DNA of 64,000 nt from Microbacterium sp. (GTDB lineage: Bacteria > Actinomycetota > Actinomycetes > Actinomycetales > Microbacteriaceae), in assembly GCA_019510305.1 (NCBI GenBank), contig JAEKKN010000017.1, positions 361,382-425,381 on the forward strand, given 5' to 3'. Each line of letters begins with the position of its first letter. Positions within the stretch are counted from its first letter, which is position 1. The notes below the pieces were generated by a model. The model saw nothing but the letters and a program-made list of their open reading frames with translations, made no database searches and was not told the origin of the DNA. Positions 26,756-34,656 of the stretch are shown in pieces. A program made the translations under genes and the position numbers.

Positions 26756-28198
26756 TCAGCTCGGCAGCGACGGATGCTGCTCGGCCGAGCGCTGCCGGGG
26801 AATGAACAGCGACAGCACGACGGCCACGGCTCCGGCCACGATCGCGAGCCAGAAGCATACGTCGAACGCGGCGCGCGTCGGCACGGCGACGCCGTCGACC
26901 GTCACGCTCATCGCCGCGAGCACCCCGCCCATCACCGCCGAGGCGCTCGACGTGCCGACCGAGCGGAAGAGCGCGTTCAAGCCGTTCGAGGCGCCGGTCT
27001 CGTTCGCCGGCACGGAGCGCATGATGATCATCGGCATCGCTGCGAACGTGAAGCCGATACCGACGCCGATGAGGAGGTTGGCGACGAAGATGTGCCAGAC
27101 CTCGCTCGACCACAGCAGCACGAACACGTAGGCGAGCACGATCGCGACGGCGCCGACGGTGAAGAGCGGTCTGGGGCCGACCGTGCGCTCGAGCCAGCCG
27201 GAGAGCGGGGAGATGACCATCATCACGAGACCGGCCGGCATGATGATGAGCGAGGCGCCCACCATGTCGAGTCCGAACCCCGAGCCGCTGCCGACCGGCA
27301 TCTCGAGCAACTGGGGGAACGTGACGTTCGAGGCGAACAGGGCGAAGCCCATGCCGATCGCGGCGATGTTGGTGAACAGCACGGCGGGGCGGGCGGCGAC
27401 GCGCAGGTCGAGCAGGGGGTCCTTCGTGCGCAGCTGGTACCAGCCCCAGACGAGCAGCACCACGATGCCGCCGATCACGCAGGTGAGCGTGAGCGGAGCG
27501 GTCCATCCCCACTCCGCGCCGCGGGAGACGAACAGCAGGATTCCGGTGAGTCCGATCGCAAGGCCGATGGCGCCGATCACGTCGAGCCGGCCGGAGGAGC
27601 GGAGCACGTCCTCGGGGACGGTGACGACGACCAACAGGAGTCCGATCACGCCCAGTGCCGCTGCGAGCCAGAACAGCCAGTGCCAGTCGGCGTTCTCGGC
27701 GAGGATCGCGGCCACCGGCATCCCGATCGCCCCTCCGACGCCCATCGTCGCGCTCATGAGTGCGACCGCCGTGCCCAACCGCTCGGGCGGCAGGGCGTCG
27801 CGCATCACGGCGATGCCGAGCGGCACCACACCGGTCACGGCCCCCTGCAGGGCACGGCCGATGATGACGCCCACGATCGAGCCCGACAGCGCCGCGATCG
27901 TCGAGCCCACGATGAGGAGGGCGAGCAGCACGATGATTACCCGGCGCTTGCCGTACATGTCACCGAGTCGGCCGGAGATCGGCGTGGCGACGGCGGCGAC
28001 GAGGAGCGTGATCGTGACGACCCACGTGGTGTCTTCGCGAGACGCGTTCAGCAGGTGGGGGAGCTCGGCCTGCAGCGGCACGACGAGCGTGAACATGAAC
28101 GACGAGCAGAGACCGGCGAAAGCCAGCACGGCGACGATCGCCCATTTCGGGGAACTGCGGGAGAGCCGTCTGCGTGCGCGCTCGTCGTTCTCTCCCAT
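26756..28198 (-). CDS. MFS drug:H+ antiporter, 14-helix DHA2 type
   Basis: 480 residues with about 14 helices. The MFS loop 2-3 motif appears as GRLGDMYGKRRV, and motif C of antiporters as GVGGAIGMPVAAIL in helix 5. N- and C-termini are hydrophilic and cytoplasmic. It probably exports hydrophobic drugs using the proton gradient; the substrate is unknown. The ATG has TAGCCT six bases upstream (complement of 28205-28210). No regulator is adjacent. Confidence 0.9.
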   Translation of the reverse strand: MGENDERARRRLSRSSPKWAIVAVLAFAGLCSSFMFTLVVPLQAELPHLLNASREDTTWVVTITLLVAAVATPISGRLGDMYGKRRVIIVLLALLIVGSTIAALSGSIVGVIIGRALQGAVTGVVPLGIAVMRDALPPERLGTAVALMSATMGVGGAIGMPVAAILAENADWHWLFWLAAALGVIGLLLVVVTVPEDVLRSSGRLDVIGAIGLAIGLTGILLFVSRGAEWGWTAPLTLTCVIGGIVVLLVWGWYQLRTKDPLLDLRVAARPAVLFTNIAAIGMGFALFASNVTFPQLLEMPVGSGSGFGLDMVGASLIIMPAGLVMMVISPLSGWLERTVGPRPLFTVGAVAIVLAYVFVLLWSSEVWHIFVANLLIGVGIGFTFAAMPMIIMRSVPANETGASNGLNALFRSVGTSSASAVMGGVLAAMSVTVDGVAVPTRAAFDVCFWLAIVAGAVAVVLSLFIPRQRSAEQHPSLPS

Positions 28199-28254
28199 CG
28201 GTTCAGGCTATCGGCGTTCCGGAGAGCGGGACGCGTCGGCGCAGAACTGCCGGG

Positions 28255-28665
28255 TCACGATGGCAGGACGAATTCGCCCGTCTCGCCGGGGTTGACCGCG
28301 ATCTCCCAGCGGAAGCCGTCGGGGTCGGTGAAGTACCCCGAGTACCCGCCCCACTCCCGCTGCACACCAGGACTGACCGGGGCCCCGAGCAGAGCGGCCT
28401 CGGCGAGCACATCGTCGACCTCGGCGGGGGTGGCGAGATTGTGCGCGAGGGTGATCGGTGCGACACCGGATGCCGGTGCCTCGCCGACCTCGGCCGTGAA
28501 GCCCTCGATCGACCACAGCGACAGGATCACCCGCTCCGCGACGGGGAACATGAGCACGTCGTCGCCGGAGAACACCGGCTCCCAGCCGAGGCCGTCGACG
28601 TAGAAGGCGCGGCTGCGAGCGAGGTCGGAGACGGCGAGGGTGATGAAGCTGACACGTTGCTGCAT
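28255..28665 (-). CDS. VOC-family (glyoxalase/bleomycin-resistance-like) protein
   Basis: 136 residues with one vicinal-oxygen-chelate domain built of two beta-alpha-beta-beta-beta units: N-terminal ITLAVSDLARSRAFYVDGLGW and C-terminal GYFTDPDGFRWEIAVNP with a Glu in the metal-ligand position. Such proteins act as dimers on varied substrates. The ATG has CAGACT six bases upstream (complement of 28672-28677). It lies 56 bases upstream of the MFS start, same strand, but with a separate -10-like element for each. Confidence 0.85.
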   Translation of the reverse strand: MQQRVSFITLAVSDLARSRAFYVDGLGWEPVFSGDDVLMFPVAERVILSLWSIEGFTAEVGEAPASGVAPITLAHNLATPAEVDDVLAEAALLGAPVSPGVQREWGGYSGYFTDPDGFRWEIAVNPGETGEFVLPS

Positions 28666-28815
28666 GGCTCGAGTCTGGCACTGCCGTCCGACATCCTGGT
28701 CGATCCGGAACCGCCGGACGGTTGAAGAGCGCAGAACTCGACCAGCGCCGGCGGCGGCACCGCCCTCCGGCGGGGCGAGGTTCCGCGATCCGTCTGAGAG
28801 GGGCAGACTGGACCC

Positions 28816-29505
28816 GTGCGCACCATCCGCGATCTCGACACCGTAGAACTCATCCTGGACGCCCAGGCTCTGCTGGACTCCATCCGCGGCCCCGAACGGG
28901 TCGTCGACGCCGGCACGCTCCGCGCCTTGCAGCAATCGGGCAACTACGTGGTAGGCCTGTTCGACGGCGAGGACGGTGAGGAGCGAATGGTGGGCGCGTC
29001 GATCGCCTTCTTCGGCGAGCCGGGGCGGCGCGCGATGCACTCGCACATCACGGCCCTGCGTCCCGAGTACCGCGGTCGCGGCTGGGGGCGCGAACTCAAG
29101 GAGCACCAGCGGCAGTGGGCGTTCTCGCGCGAGGTCGGCCGCATCAGCTGGACGTTCGACCCGCTCGTCGCGCGCAACGCGCACTTCTTCCTCACCGTGC
29201 TCGGCGCCAGGGTGACGGTTTATGCGGTCAACCAATACGGCATCTTCGGCGGAGGGGATGCGGGTGACGAGAGCGACCGCCTCGACGTCGAGTGGGCGCT
29301 CGCCGACATCGCGAAGCCCCCGGCATCCGATGCCGTGGTCGACACCCTCGCCATCCCCACGGATGTGGAGTCGCTGCGGGAGACCGATGCGGATGCCGCG
29401 CACGAGTGGCGTCTGCGTCTGCGCTCCGAGATGGAGGACCGGCTCGGCCGGGGCCTGCGCATCGCGGGCTTCGACGTCGAGCGCGGCTACCTCTTCACTG
29501 CCTGA
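28816..29505 (+). CDS. Predicted GNAT-superfamily acetyltransferase (COG3375-like)
   Basis: 229 residues. The acetyl-CoA binding stretch LRPEYRGRGWGRELKEHQR lies near residues 80-98. The following ISWTFDPLVARNAHFFL and YGIFGGGD segments are typical of the larger, poorly studied GNAT group rather than RimI types. The GTG start has CAGACT (28804-28809) six bases upstream. Substrate unknown. It is divergent from the VOC gene. Confidence 0.8.
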   Translation: MRTIRDLDTVELILDAQALLDSIRGPERVVDAGTLRALQQSGNYVVGLFDGEDGEERMVGASIAFFGEPGRRAMHSHITALRPEYRGRGWGRELKEHQRQWAFSREVGRISWTFDPLVARNAHFFLTVLGARVTVYAVNQYGIFGGGDAGDESDRLDVEWALADIAKPPASDAVVDTLAIPTDVESLRETDADAAHEWRLRLRSEMEDRLGRGLRIAGFDVERGYLFTA

Positions 29506-29627
29506 GCGCCGCGCGCCACCACGATGTCGACCGGCCACCGTCCGGCTGACGTGGATTCGCTGGTGGCTCGTGCGTACCGCGGTGGCGCGGGTCGCGTGAG
29601 CGAGAGTTGCGGCGGAGCACGCGCGGA

Positions 29628-29633
29628 TAGAAT
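29628..29633 (+). promoter_or_regulatory. Putative -10 element of glyQS
   Basis: TAGAAT at 29628-29633, with TTGCGG at 29607-29612 as a possible -35 (15-bp spacer, somewhat short). The transcript would carry a leader of about 45 bases before the GTG, so this gene differs from the many leaderless ones in the window. Confidence 0.5.
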
Positions 29634-29686
29634 GGAGAGGCCCGCGTTCACGGGTTCCTCACCCGCATCCGACCATTGGAGCCACC

Positions 29687-31072
29687 GTGGCCGAACAGTC
29701 CCGTCTAGACAAGGTCATCGCCCTTGCCCGCCACCGCGGGTTCGTCTTCCAAGCGGGTGAGATCTACGGCGGTTCGCGGTCCGCTTGGGACTACGGACCC
29801 CTCGGGACGGAACTCAAGGAGAACATCCGCCGGCAGTGGTGGCAGACGTTCGTGCGCGGCCGTGGCGACATGGTCGGCCTGGACTCGAGCATCATCCTGC
29901 CCAAGCGCGTGTGGGAGGCGTCGGGTCACGTCGCGACCTTCACCGACCCGCTGGTCGAGTGCCTCCAGTGCCACAAGCGCTTCCGCGCTGACAATCTCAT
30001 CGAGGACTTCGAGGCGCGCAAGGGCCGCAAGGCCGAGAACGGCCTCGCCGACATCCCCTGCCCGAACTGCGGTACCAAGGGCCAGTACACCGAGCCCAAG
30101 GCGTTCTCGGGTCTGGTGAAGACCTACCTCGGCGTCGTCGACGACGAGTCCGGCATGTACTTCCTGCGTCCCGAGACCGCGCAGGGCATCTTCGTGAACT
30201 TCTCGAACGTGCTCACCGCATCGCGCAAGAAGCCGCCGTTCGGCATCGGCCAGGTCGGCAAGGCGTTCCGCAACGAGATCACCCCCGGAAACTTCATCTT
30301 CCGCACCCGCGAGTTCGAGCAGATGGAGATCGAGTACTTCACCCCGCCCGCCGAGGCGCAGGAGTGGTTCGAGCACTGGGTCGAGGCCTGCTGGAACTGG
30401 TTCATCGACCTCGGCATCGACGCCGACAACATGCGCCGTTTCGACGTCCCCGAAGAGGACCGCGCACACTACTCGGCCGGCACCATCGACGTCGAGTACC
30501 GCTTCGGCTTCCAGGGCAAGGAGTGGGGCGAGCTCATGGGCGTCGCCAACCGCACCGACTACGACCTGTCGAGCCACAGCGAGGCCTCCGGGTCGTCGCT
30601 GTCGTACTTCGACCAGGCCTCGGGCGAGCGGTATACCCCGTACGTCATCGAGCCGTCCTTCGGCCTCACCCGCGCCATGATGGCGTTCCTCGTCGACGCC
30701 TACGTCGAGGAGGAGGTGCCGAACGCCAAGGGCGGCACCGACGTGCGCACAGTGCTGCGCCTCGACCCGCGTCTGGCCCCGGTCAAGGTGGCCGTGCTCC
30801 CGCTCAGCCGCAACGAGAACCTCTCGCCGCTGGCGCGCGAGGTCGCCGACACGCTGCGCGGATCATGGGCGATCGACTTCGACGACGCCGGCGCCATCGG
30901 CCGCCGCTACCGTCGGCAGGACGAGATCGGCACGCCGTTCTGCGTCACGGTCGACTTCGACTCCCTCGACGACCGCGCCGTCACCGTGCGCGACCGCGAC
31001 ACGATGGCGCAGGAGCGCGTCTCGATCGACGAGCTCGAGCGGTACCTCGCGGAGCGCCTGAAGGGCGCCTGA
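29687..31072 (+). CDS. glyQS: Glycyl-tRNA synthetase, dimeric single-chain type
   Basis: 461 residues, the alpha-2 class II enzyme of actinobacteria. Class II motif 2 is visible as [19 protein letters not shown], and motif 3 region as [15 protein letters not shown] zinc-type insertion with CLQC...CPNC (about residues 90-125) is present. The C-terminal anticodon-binding domain begins near [11 protein letters not shown]. It charges tRNA-Gly in the cytoplasm. The GTG start is preceded by TTGGAG at 29676-29681. A strong palindromic terminator follows at 31122. Confidence 0.96.
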   Translation: MAEQSRLDKVIALARHRGFVFQAGEIYGGSRSAWDYGPLGTELKENIRRQWWQTFVRGRGDMVGLDSSIILPKRVWEASGHVATFTDPLVECLQCHKRFRADNLIEDFEARKGRKAENGLADIPCPNCGTKGQYTEPKAFSGLVKTYLGVVDDESGMYFLRPETAQGIFVNFSNVLTASRKKPPFGIGQVGKAFRNEITPGNFIFRTREFEQMEIEYFTPPAEAQEWFEHWVEACWNWFIDLGIDADNMRRFDVPEEDRAHYSAGTIDVEYRFGFQGKEWGELMGVANRTDYDLSSHSEASGSSLSYFDQASGERYTPYVIEPSFGLTRAMMAFLVDAYVEEEVPNAKGGTDVRTVLRLDPRLAPVKVAVLPLSRNENLSPLAREVADTLRGSWAIDFDDAGAIGRRYRRQDEIGTPFCVTVDFDSLDDRAVTVRDRDTMAQERVSIDELERYLAERLKGA

Positions 31073-31121
31073 CGCACGGCCGCGCCTCGTGCGCCGGCCG
31101 CGCCGAGACCCCCGCTTATCA

Positions 31122-31163
31122 CCGAGACCCCCATCTGTTCACGTGAACAGGTGGGGGTCTCGG
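31122..31163. terminator. 21-bp palindrome, bidirectional terminator and repeat element
   Basis: A 42-base near-perfect palindrome centred at 31142/31143 (arms CCGAGACCCCCA-CTGTTCAC); the single mismatch is a G:U-compatible pair. It lies between convergent glyQS and the WYL regulator. The text just upstream (GAGACCCCCGCTTATCACCG) recurs in modified form at 33423, so both belong to one repeat family. Confidence 0.75.
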
Positions 31164-31184
31164 CGTCAGGTGGGGGTATCGGTG

Positions 31185-32177
31185 TCAGAGCTCGGAGGTA
31201 GGAGCGGATGCCGGGGCTGGCGCGCTGCCGGCGACCGCGCGTGCGTAGCGCTCCGACAGCAGCCGCAGCCGAGGGATCAGCTCCGGCGGGCTCTCGACCG
31301 TGAAGTCCATCATCAGCATCCCGATGTAGGCGGCGACCGTGTCGAGGCTGTCGGCGCCGGTGACGAGGATGCAGTGGCTGTCGTCGACCGGTTCGACGAC
31401 GCCGACCGCGGCGTGGATGCGATCGAGCACCGCCTCCGCGGGAGCGTCTATGCGCAGGCGCGCGTGCACGACCCAACCGCTCACCGCGATCGTGCGCATC
31501 GCGAACGCCGTGTAGTCGCCACCGGGCAGCGGTGTCGGATCGAAGCGGCGACGCGTCGGCATCCGCAGGTCCATCCAGTCGACGCGGTACGTGCCCCATT
31601 CGCCCGCCTCAGGATCGCGCGCGACGAGGTACCAGCGTCGATGCCAGGTGAGCAATCTGTACGGTTCGACCAGCGAAGGGGCGCCCTCGTACTCGAAGCG
31701 CAGCCATTCCGTGTTGCGGATCGCACCGGCGATGGCCTGGAGAGACGCGGCGTCGACCTCGGGGTCCGGCGCATCGGTGTCGTTGTTCTCGGGGGCACGG
31801 TCGACGCTCGACCGCAGGGCGTCGACCGTCGGGCGCAGGTGCGAGGGGAGCACCTGCTCAAGCTTGGCGAGCGCCCTCGCCCCGGATTCGGCCACGCCCG
31901 CGATTCCGGCCGCTGCGCGGAGCCCGACCGTGACCGCCACGGCCTCCTCGTCGTCGAGCAGCAGCGGCGGGAGCTTCCCTCCGGCACCGAGCCGATAGCC
32001 GCCGATCGAGCCGCGACTCGCGTCGACGGGATAGCCGAGGTCGCGGAGCCGCTCGATGTCGTGGCGGACGGTGCGGCCGGAGACGCCGAGGCGGGCGGCG
32101 AGTTCGCTGCCTGAGCGCTCCGTCCCGGTCTGCAGCAGACCCAGCAGGGCGAGCAGGCGGGCGGTCGGATCGGCCAT
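31185..32177 (-). CDS. WYL-domain transcriptional regulator (YafY/DeoR-like)
   Basis: 330 residues: an N-terminal HTH_11 domain (RLLALLGLLQTGTERSGS, then GVSGRTVRHDIERL), a middle WYL ligand domain (EPYRLLTWHRRWYLVARD) and a C-terminal extension. ATG 32177 is preferred over ATG 32183 because GAGAGG lies six bases upstream of it. Such regulators bind nucleotides or metabolites and usually control the neighbour. Here the divergent gene at 32247 encodes an epoxide hydrolase-like enzyme, the likely target. A small inverted repeat AAGAA-G-TTCTT lies between them. Confidence 0.87.
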   Translation of the reverse strand: MADPTARLLALLGLLQTGTERSGSELAARLGVSGRTVRHDIERLRDLGYPVDASRGSIGGYRLGAGGKLPPLLLDDEEAVAVTVGLRAAAGIAGVAESGARALAKLEQVLPSHLRPTVDALRSSVDRAPENNDTDAPDPEVDAASLQAIAGAIRNTEWLRFEYEGAPSLVEPYRLLTWHRRWYLVARDPEAGEWGTYRVDWMDLRMPTRRRFDPTPLPGGDYTAFAMRTIAVSGWVVHARLRIDAPAEAVLDRIHAAVGVVEPVDDSHCILVTGADSLDTVAAYIGMLMMDFTVESPPELIPRLRLLSERYARAVAGSAPAPASAPTSEL

Positions 32178-32191
32178 CGGCATCCTCTCGA

Positions 32192-32202
32192 AAGAAGTTC
32201 TT
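32192..32202. promoter_or_regulatory. Small inverted repeat between WYL regulator and epoxide hydrolase
   Basis: AAGAA-G-TTCTT, five-base arms around one base, in the 69-bp divergent gap. It could be part of the regulator's operator. The element is short and could occur by chance. Confidence 0.3.
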
Positions 32203-32246
32203 CAATTAGGAATGAATCCAGCCTATTGCGTTTCTACTCTCGAGAT

Positions 32247-33395
32247 ATGAAAAACACGAACCTCACCTTCAGCCCCTTCACCGTCTCGGTCACCGCCGCC
32301 GAGGTCGCCGATCTGCAGGATCGCCTGGCCCGCACCCGCCTTCCCCAGCCGTCACCGACAGAGGTCGCAGGCGCCGGCGACTGGGATGCCGGCACCCCGA
32401 ACTCCTACCTCCGCGAGGCTCTGGCAGCGTGGCGCGACTTCGACTGGACAGCGGCTCAGGAGCGCATCAACTCCGTCCCGCACTTCACGACCGAGATCGA
32501 CGGACAGAGCATCCACTTCATCCACGTCCGCTCCGTTCACGCCAGCGCGACACCGCTGCTCCTCGCACACACCTATCCCGGCTCCGCCATCGACTACCTC
32601 GAGCTGATCGACCTGCTCACTGACCCTGTGGCGCACGGCGGACGTGCGGAGGACGCCTTCGACGTCGTGATTCCGGACGCTCCGGGCTACGGCTTCTCTC
32701 AGCCCCTGGCCTCGGCAGGCTGGACGACCGCGAAGGTCGCGGCGGCCTACGACCGGCTGATGCGCGGGCTCGGGTACGACAGCTACGGCATCCACGGCTC
32801 CGACAACGGCGCGATGGTCGCCCGCGAGCTCGGGCTGCTCAACCCCGAGGGCTTCCTGGGACTGCACGTGCTGCAGCTGTTCTCGTTCCCTTCGGGTGAC
32901 CCGGCCGAGTTCGAGAAGCTCGAGCCGCAGGATTACGCCGGGCTCGAGCACATGCAGTGGTTCCAGTCGGTCGGCGGCTACAACACGATGAACTCGTCGC
33001 GCCCGCAGACGGTGTCGGTGGGCATCAGCGACTCGCCGATCGGCCTGCTCGCCTACAGCGAGCTGTTCAACTCCTTCGGCAACGGCACCTCGCTCGTGCC
33101 GCTGGAGAAGATCCTGCTCGAGGTCAGCGTGAACTGGTTCGCGAACGCGGCATCCGGAATGTCCCGCAGCTATCTCGAGAACGCCCGCGTCGAGGCCGAG
33201 CCGCAGATCAACCAGGCGCCGACCGGGGTCGCCGTGTTCAAGGACGACTTCCAGACGATCCGCGTCTTCGCCGAGCGCGACAATTCGAACATCGTGCACT
33301 GGAGCCGCTTCGAGGAAGGAGGGCACTTCGCCGCCCTCGAGCGCCCCGAGGTTCTCGCCGCCGACATCCGCACCTTCTTCGCCGGCCTGCGCTGA
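32247..33395 (+). CDS. Epoxide hydrolase-family alpha/beta hydrolase
   Basis: 382 residues with the N-terminal epoxide-hydrolase lid domain (FTVSVTAAEVADLQDRLARTRL) and an alpha/beta hydrolase core. The oxyanion motif is HTYPGS (usual HGWPGS), the nucleophile elbow is HGSDNGAMV with Asp as nucleophile (usual GGDWG), and the catalytic His is in EEGGHFAALERPE. The lid Tyr region is present. It opens epoxides with water; the natural substrate is unknown. TACTCT (32235-32240) lies six bases before the ATG. Divergent from a WYL regulator. Confidence 0.88.
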   Translation: MKNTNLTFSPFTVSVTAAEVADLQDRLARTRLPQPSPTEVAGAGDWDAGTPNSYLREALAAWRDFDWTAAQERINSVPHFTTEIDGQSIHFIHVRSVHASATPLLLAHTYPGSAIDYLELIDLLTDPVAHGGRAEDAFDVVIPDAPGYGFSQPLASAGWTTAKVAAAYDRLMRGLGYDSYGIHGSDNGAMVARELGLLNPEGFLGLHVLQLFSFPSGDPAEFEKLEPQDYAGLEHMQWFQSVGGYNTMNSSRPQTVSVGISDSPIGLLAYSELFNSFGNGTSLVPLEKILLEVSVNWFANAASGMSRSYLENARVEAEPQINQAPTGVAVFKDDFQTIRVFAERDNSNIVHWSRFEEGGHFAALERPEVLAADIRTFFAGLR

Positions 33396-33422
33396 GCGCC
33401 GGCACTGGTCCTCAGCGCCTCA

Positions 33423-33486
33423 AGACCCCCGCTTCTCACCGTGACCCCCCGTTGCATCAGGGGGTCGCGGCGAGAAGAGGGGGTCT
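33423..33486. terminator. Long imperfect palindrome, terminator and repeat element
   Basis: 64 bases forming a stem with arms AGACCCCC-CTTCTC-CCG-GACCCCC around a ten-base loop, with three mismatched pairs and one G:U pair. It lies between the convergent epoxide hydrolase and DUF1801 genes. Its left arm repeats the text found before the palindrome at 31122. Confidence 0.7.
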
Positions 33487-33517
33487 CGGCGTCGCCGGGC
33501 GACGGAACAGAGCGGTC

Positions 33518-33943
33518 TCAGCCGGTGACGGTGAGCTGCACCTGCTCCGTGCCGCCCGCTTCGACCCAGGCGAGAGAGCGCTTCAGGATGCGCGTGAGCA
33601 CGTCGAGATCGACCTGCTCGAGATCCTTGATGTACAGGCATCCGACGCCGGTGGTGTGCGGGCCCAGCGAAGCGAGGTCGTCGACATGTGCATCGACGCC
33701 GTCGAACAGGTAGATGGTCGTCGCCGCCTTGCGCGGTGCGAAGCTCAGCAGCCCGCTGTCGCCCTCGGTCCCCGTCGGGTAGCGGTAGTGCACCGAGCCG
33801 AAGCCGATGATCGTGCCCCAGGTGTGAGGTTCGCGCCCCGTGATCTCCTGCATGAGGGCCGTCAGCGTCTCGGCATCCCTGCGGCGGATCGCCGGGCTGG
33901 AGCGGGCGATGAGGCCTGCGACGTCGTCGCCGGTCGGCCTCAC
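33518..33943 (-). CDS. DUF1801 domain protein
   Basis: 141 residues. DUF1801 features are the GFGSVHYRYPTG segment, LSFAPRKAATTIYLFDG in the middle and VGCLYIKDLEQVDLDVLTRIL near the C-terminus. Function is unknown; the fold is shared with frataxin-like small proteins. The GTG start overlaps the stop of the HhH-GPD gene (GTGA), so the two are co-translated. An internal ATG further downstream would remove conserved residues and is not preferred. Confidence 0.82.
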   Translation of the reverse strand: MRPTGDDVAGLIARSSPAIRRRDAETLTALMQEITGREPHTWGTIIGFGSVHYRYPTGTEGDSGLLSFAPRKAATTIYLFDGVDAHVDDLASLGPHTTGVGCLYIKDLEQVDLDVLTRILKRSLAWVEAGGTEQVQLTVTG

Positions 33944-34512
33944 TCCTTCGCCTTCGCGGCAGCCTTCATCGCCTTCTTGTGCTCGCGCACCTTGCCGAGC
34001 GACTCGGGCGAGACGATGTCGGCGACGCTGCGGTAGGAGCCCTCTTCGCCGTAGGGGGCGGATGCTTCGCGCCAGCCCTCTCCGCGGAATCCGTACTGCT
34101 TGCCGAGGAGAGCGAGGAAGATCTTCGCCTTCTGCTCGCCGAAGCCGGGCAGGGTCTTCAGCCGCTTGAGCACCTCGGCGCCCGAAGGGTCGCCATCCGT
34201 CCAGAGGTTCTGCGCGTCGCCGCCCCACTGGTCGACGAGCTCCTGGCACAGCGTCTGCACGCGTGCCGCCATCGATCCGGGGAACCGGTGCACGGCAGGC
34301 GTCTGCTTGAACGCGGCGAGGAACTCGTCCGGGTCCATGCGCGCGATCGTGGGGGCATCCGTCGCCCCCGTGCGCTGCTCGATCTTGAGAGGACCGGCGA
34401 ACGCGGTCTCCATCGGAACCTGCTGGTCCAGCAGCATCCCGACCAGCAGAGCCAGCGGGTTCTCGGTCAGCAGGGTGTCGGCGGCGGTGTCTCCGGTGAT
34501 GTGAAGGGCCAT
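33940..34512 (-). CDS. HhH-GPD-type base-excision DNA repair protein (TIGR03252-like)
   Basis: 190 residues. The helix-hairpin-helix motif is LKTLPGFGEQKAKIFLALLGK near residues 114-134. The early LLVGMLLDQQVPMETAFAGP matches the start of the GPD fold in the uncharacterised actinobacterial branch. No Cys cluster for an iron-sulfur centre is seen. Glycosylase activity is assumed from the fold only. The basic Lys-rich tail may bind DNA. The ATG has CAGACT six bases upstream (complement of 34519-34524). It is coupled to the DUF1801 gene. Confidence 0.85.
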   Translation of the reverse strand: MALHITGDTAADTLLTENPLALLVGMLLDQQVPMETAFAGPLKIEQRTGATDAPTIARMDPDEFLAAFKQTPAVHRFPGSMAARVQTLCQELVDQWGGDAQNLWTDGDPSGAEVLKRLKTLPGFGEQKAKIFLALLGKQYGFRGEGWREASAPYGEEGSYRSVADIVSPESLGKVREHKKAMKAAAKAKE

Positions 34513-34656
34513 GCCCCCAGTCTGGCACCGTTGCGTGCGCCCGCCTCGGTGAAGTTCAGCTGCCTCGGTCGAATCCACCGGATTCGTCCGAACGAGGCGC
34601 GCACCTCCGAGGAGGCGCGCGGTGGGAGCCGGCGAGACGGCGTCCGCGGGACTGCG

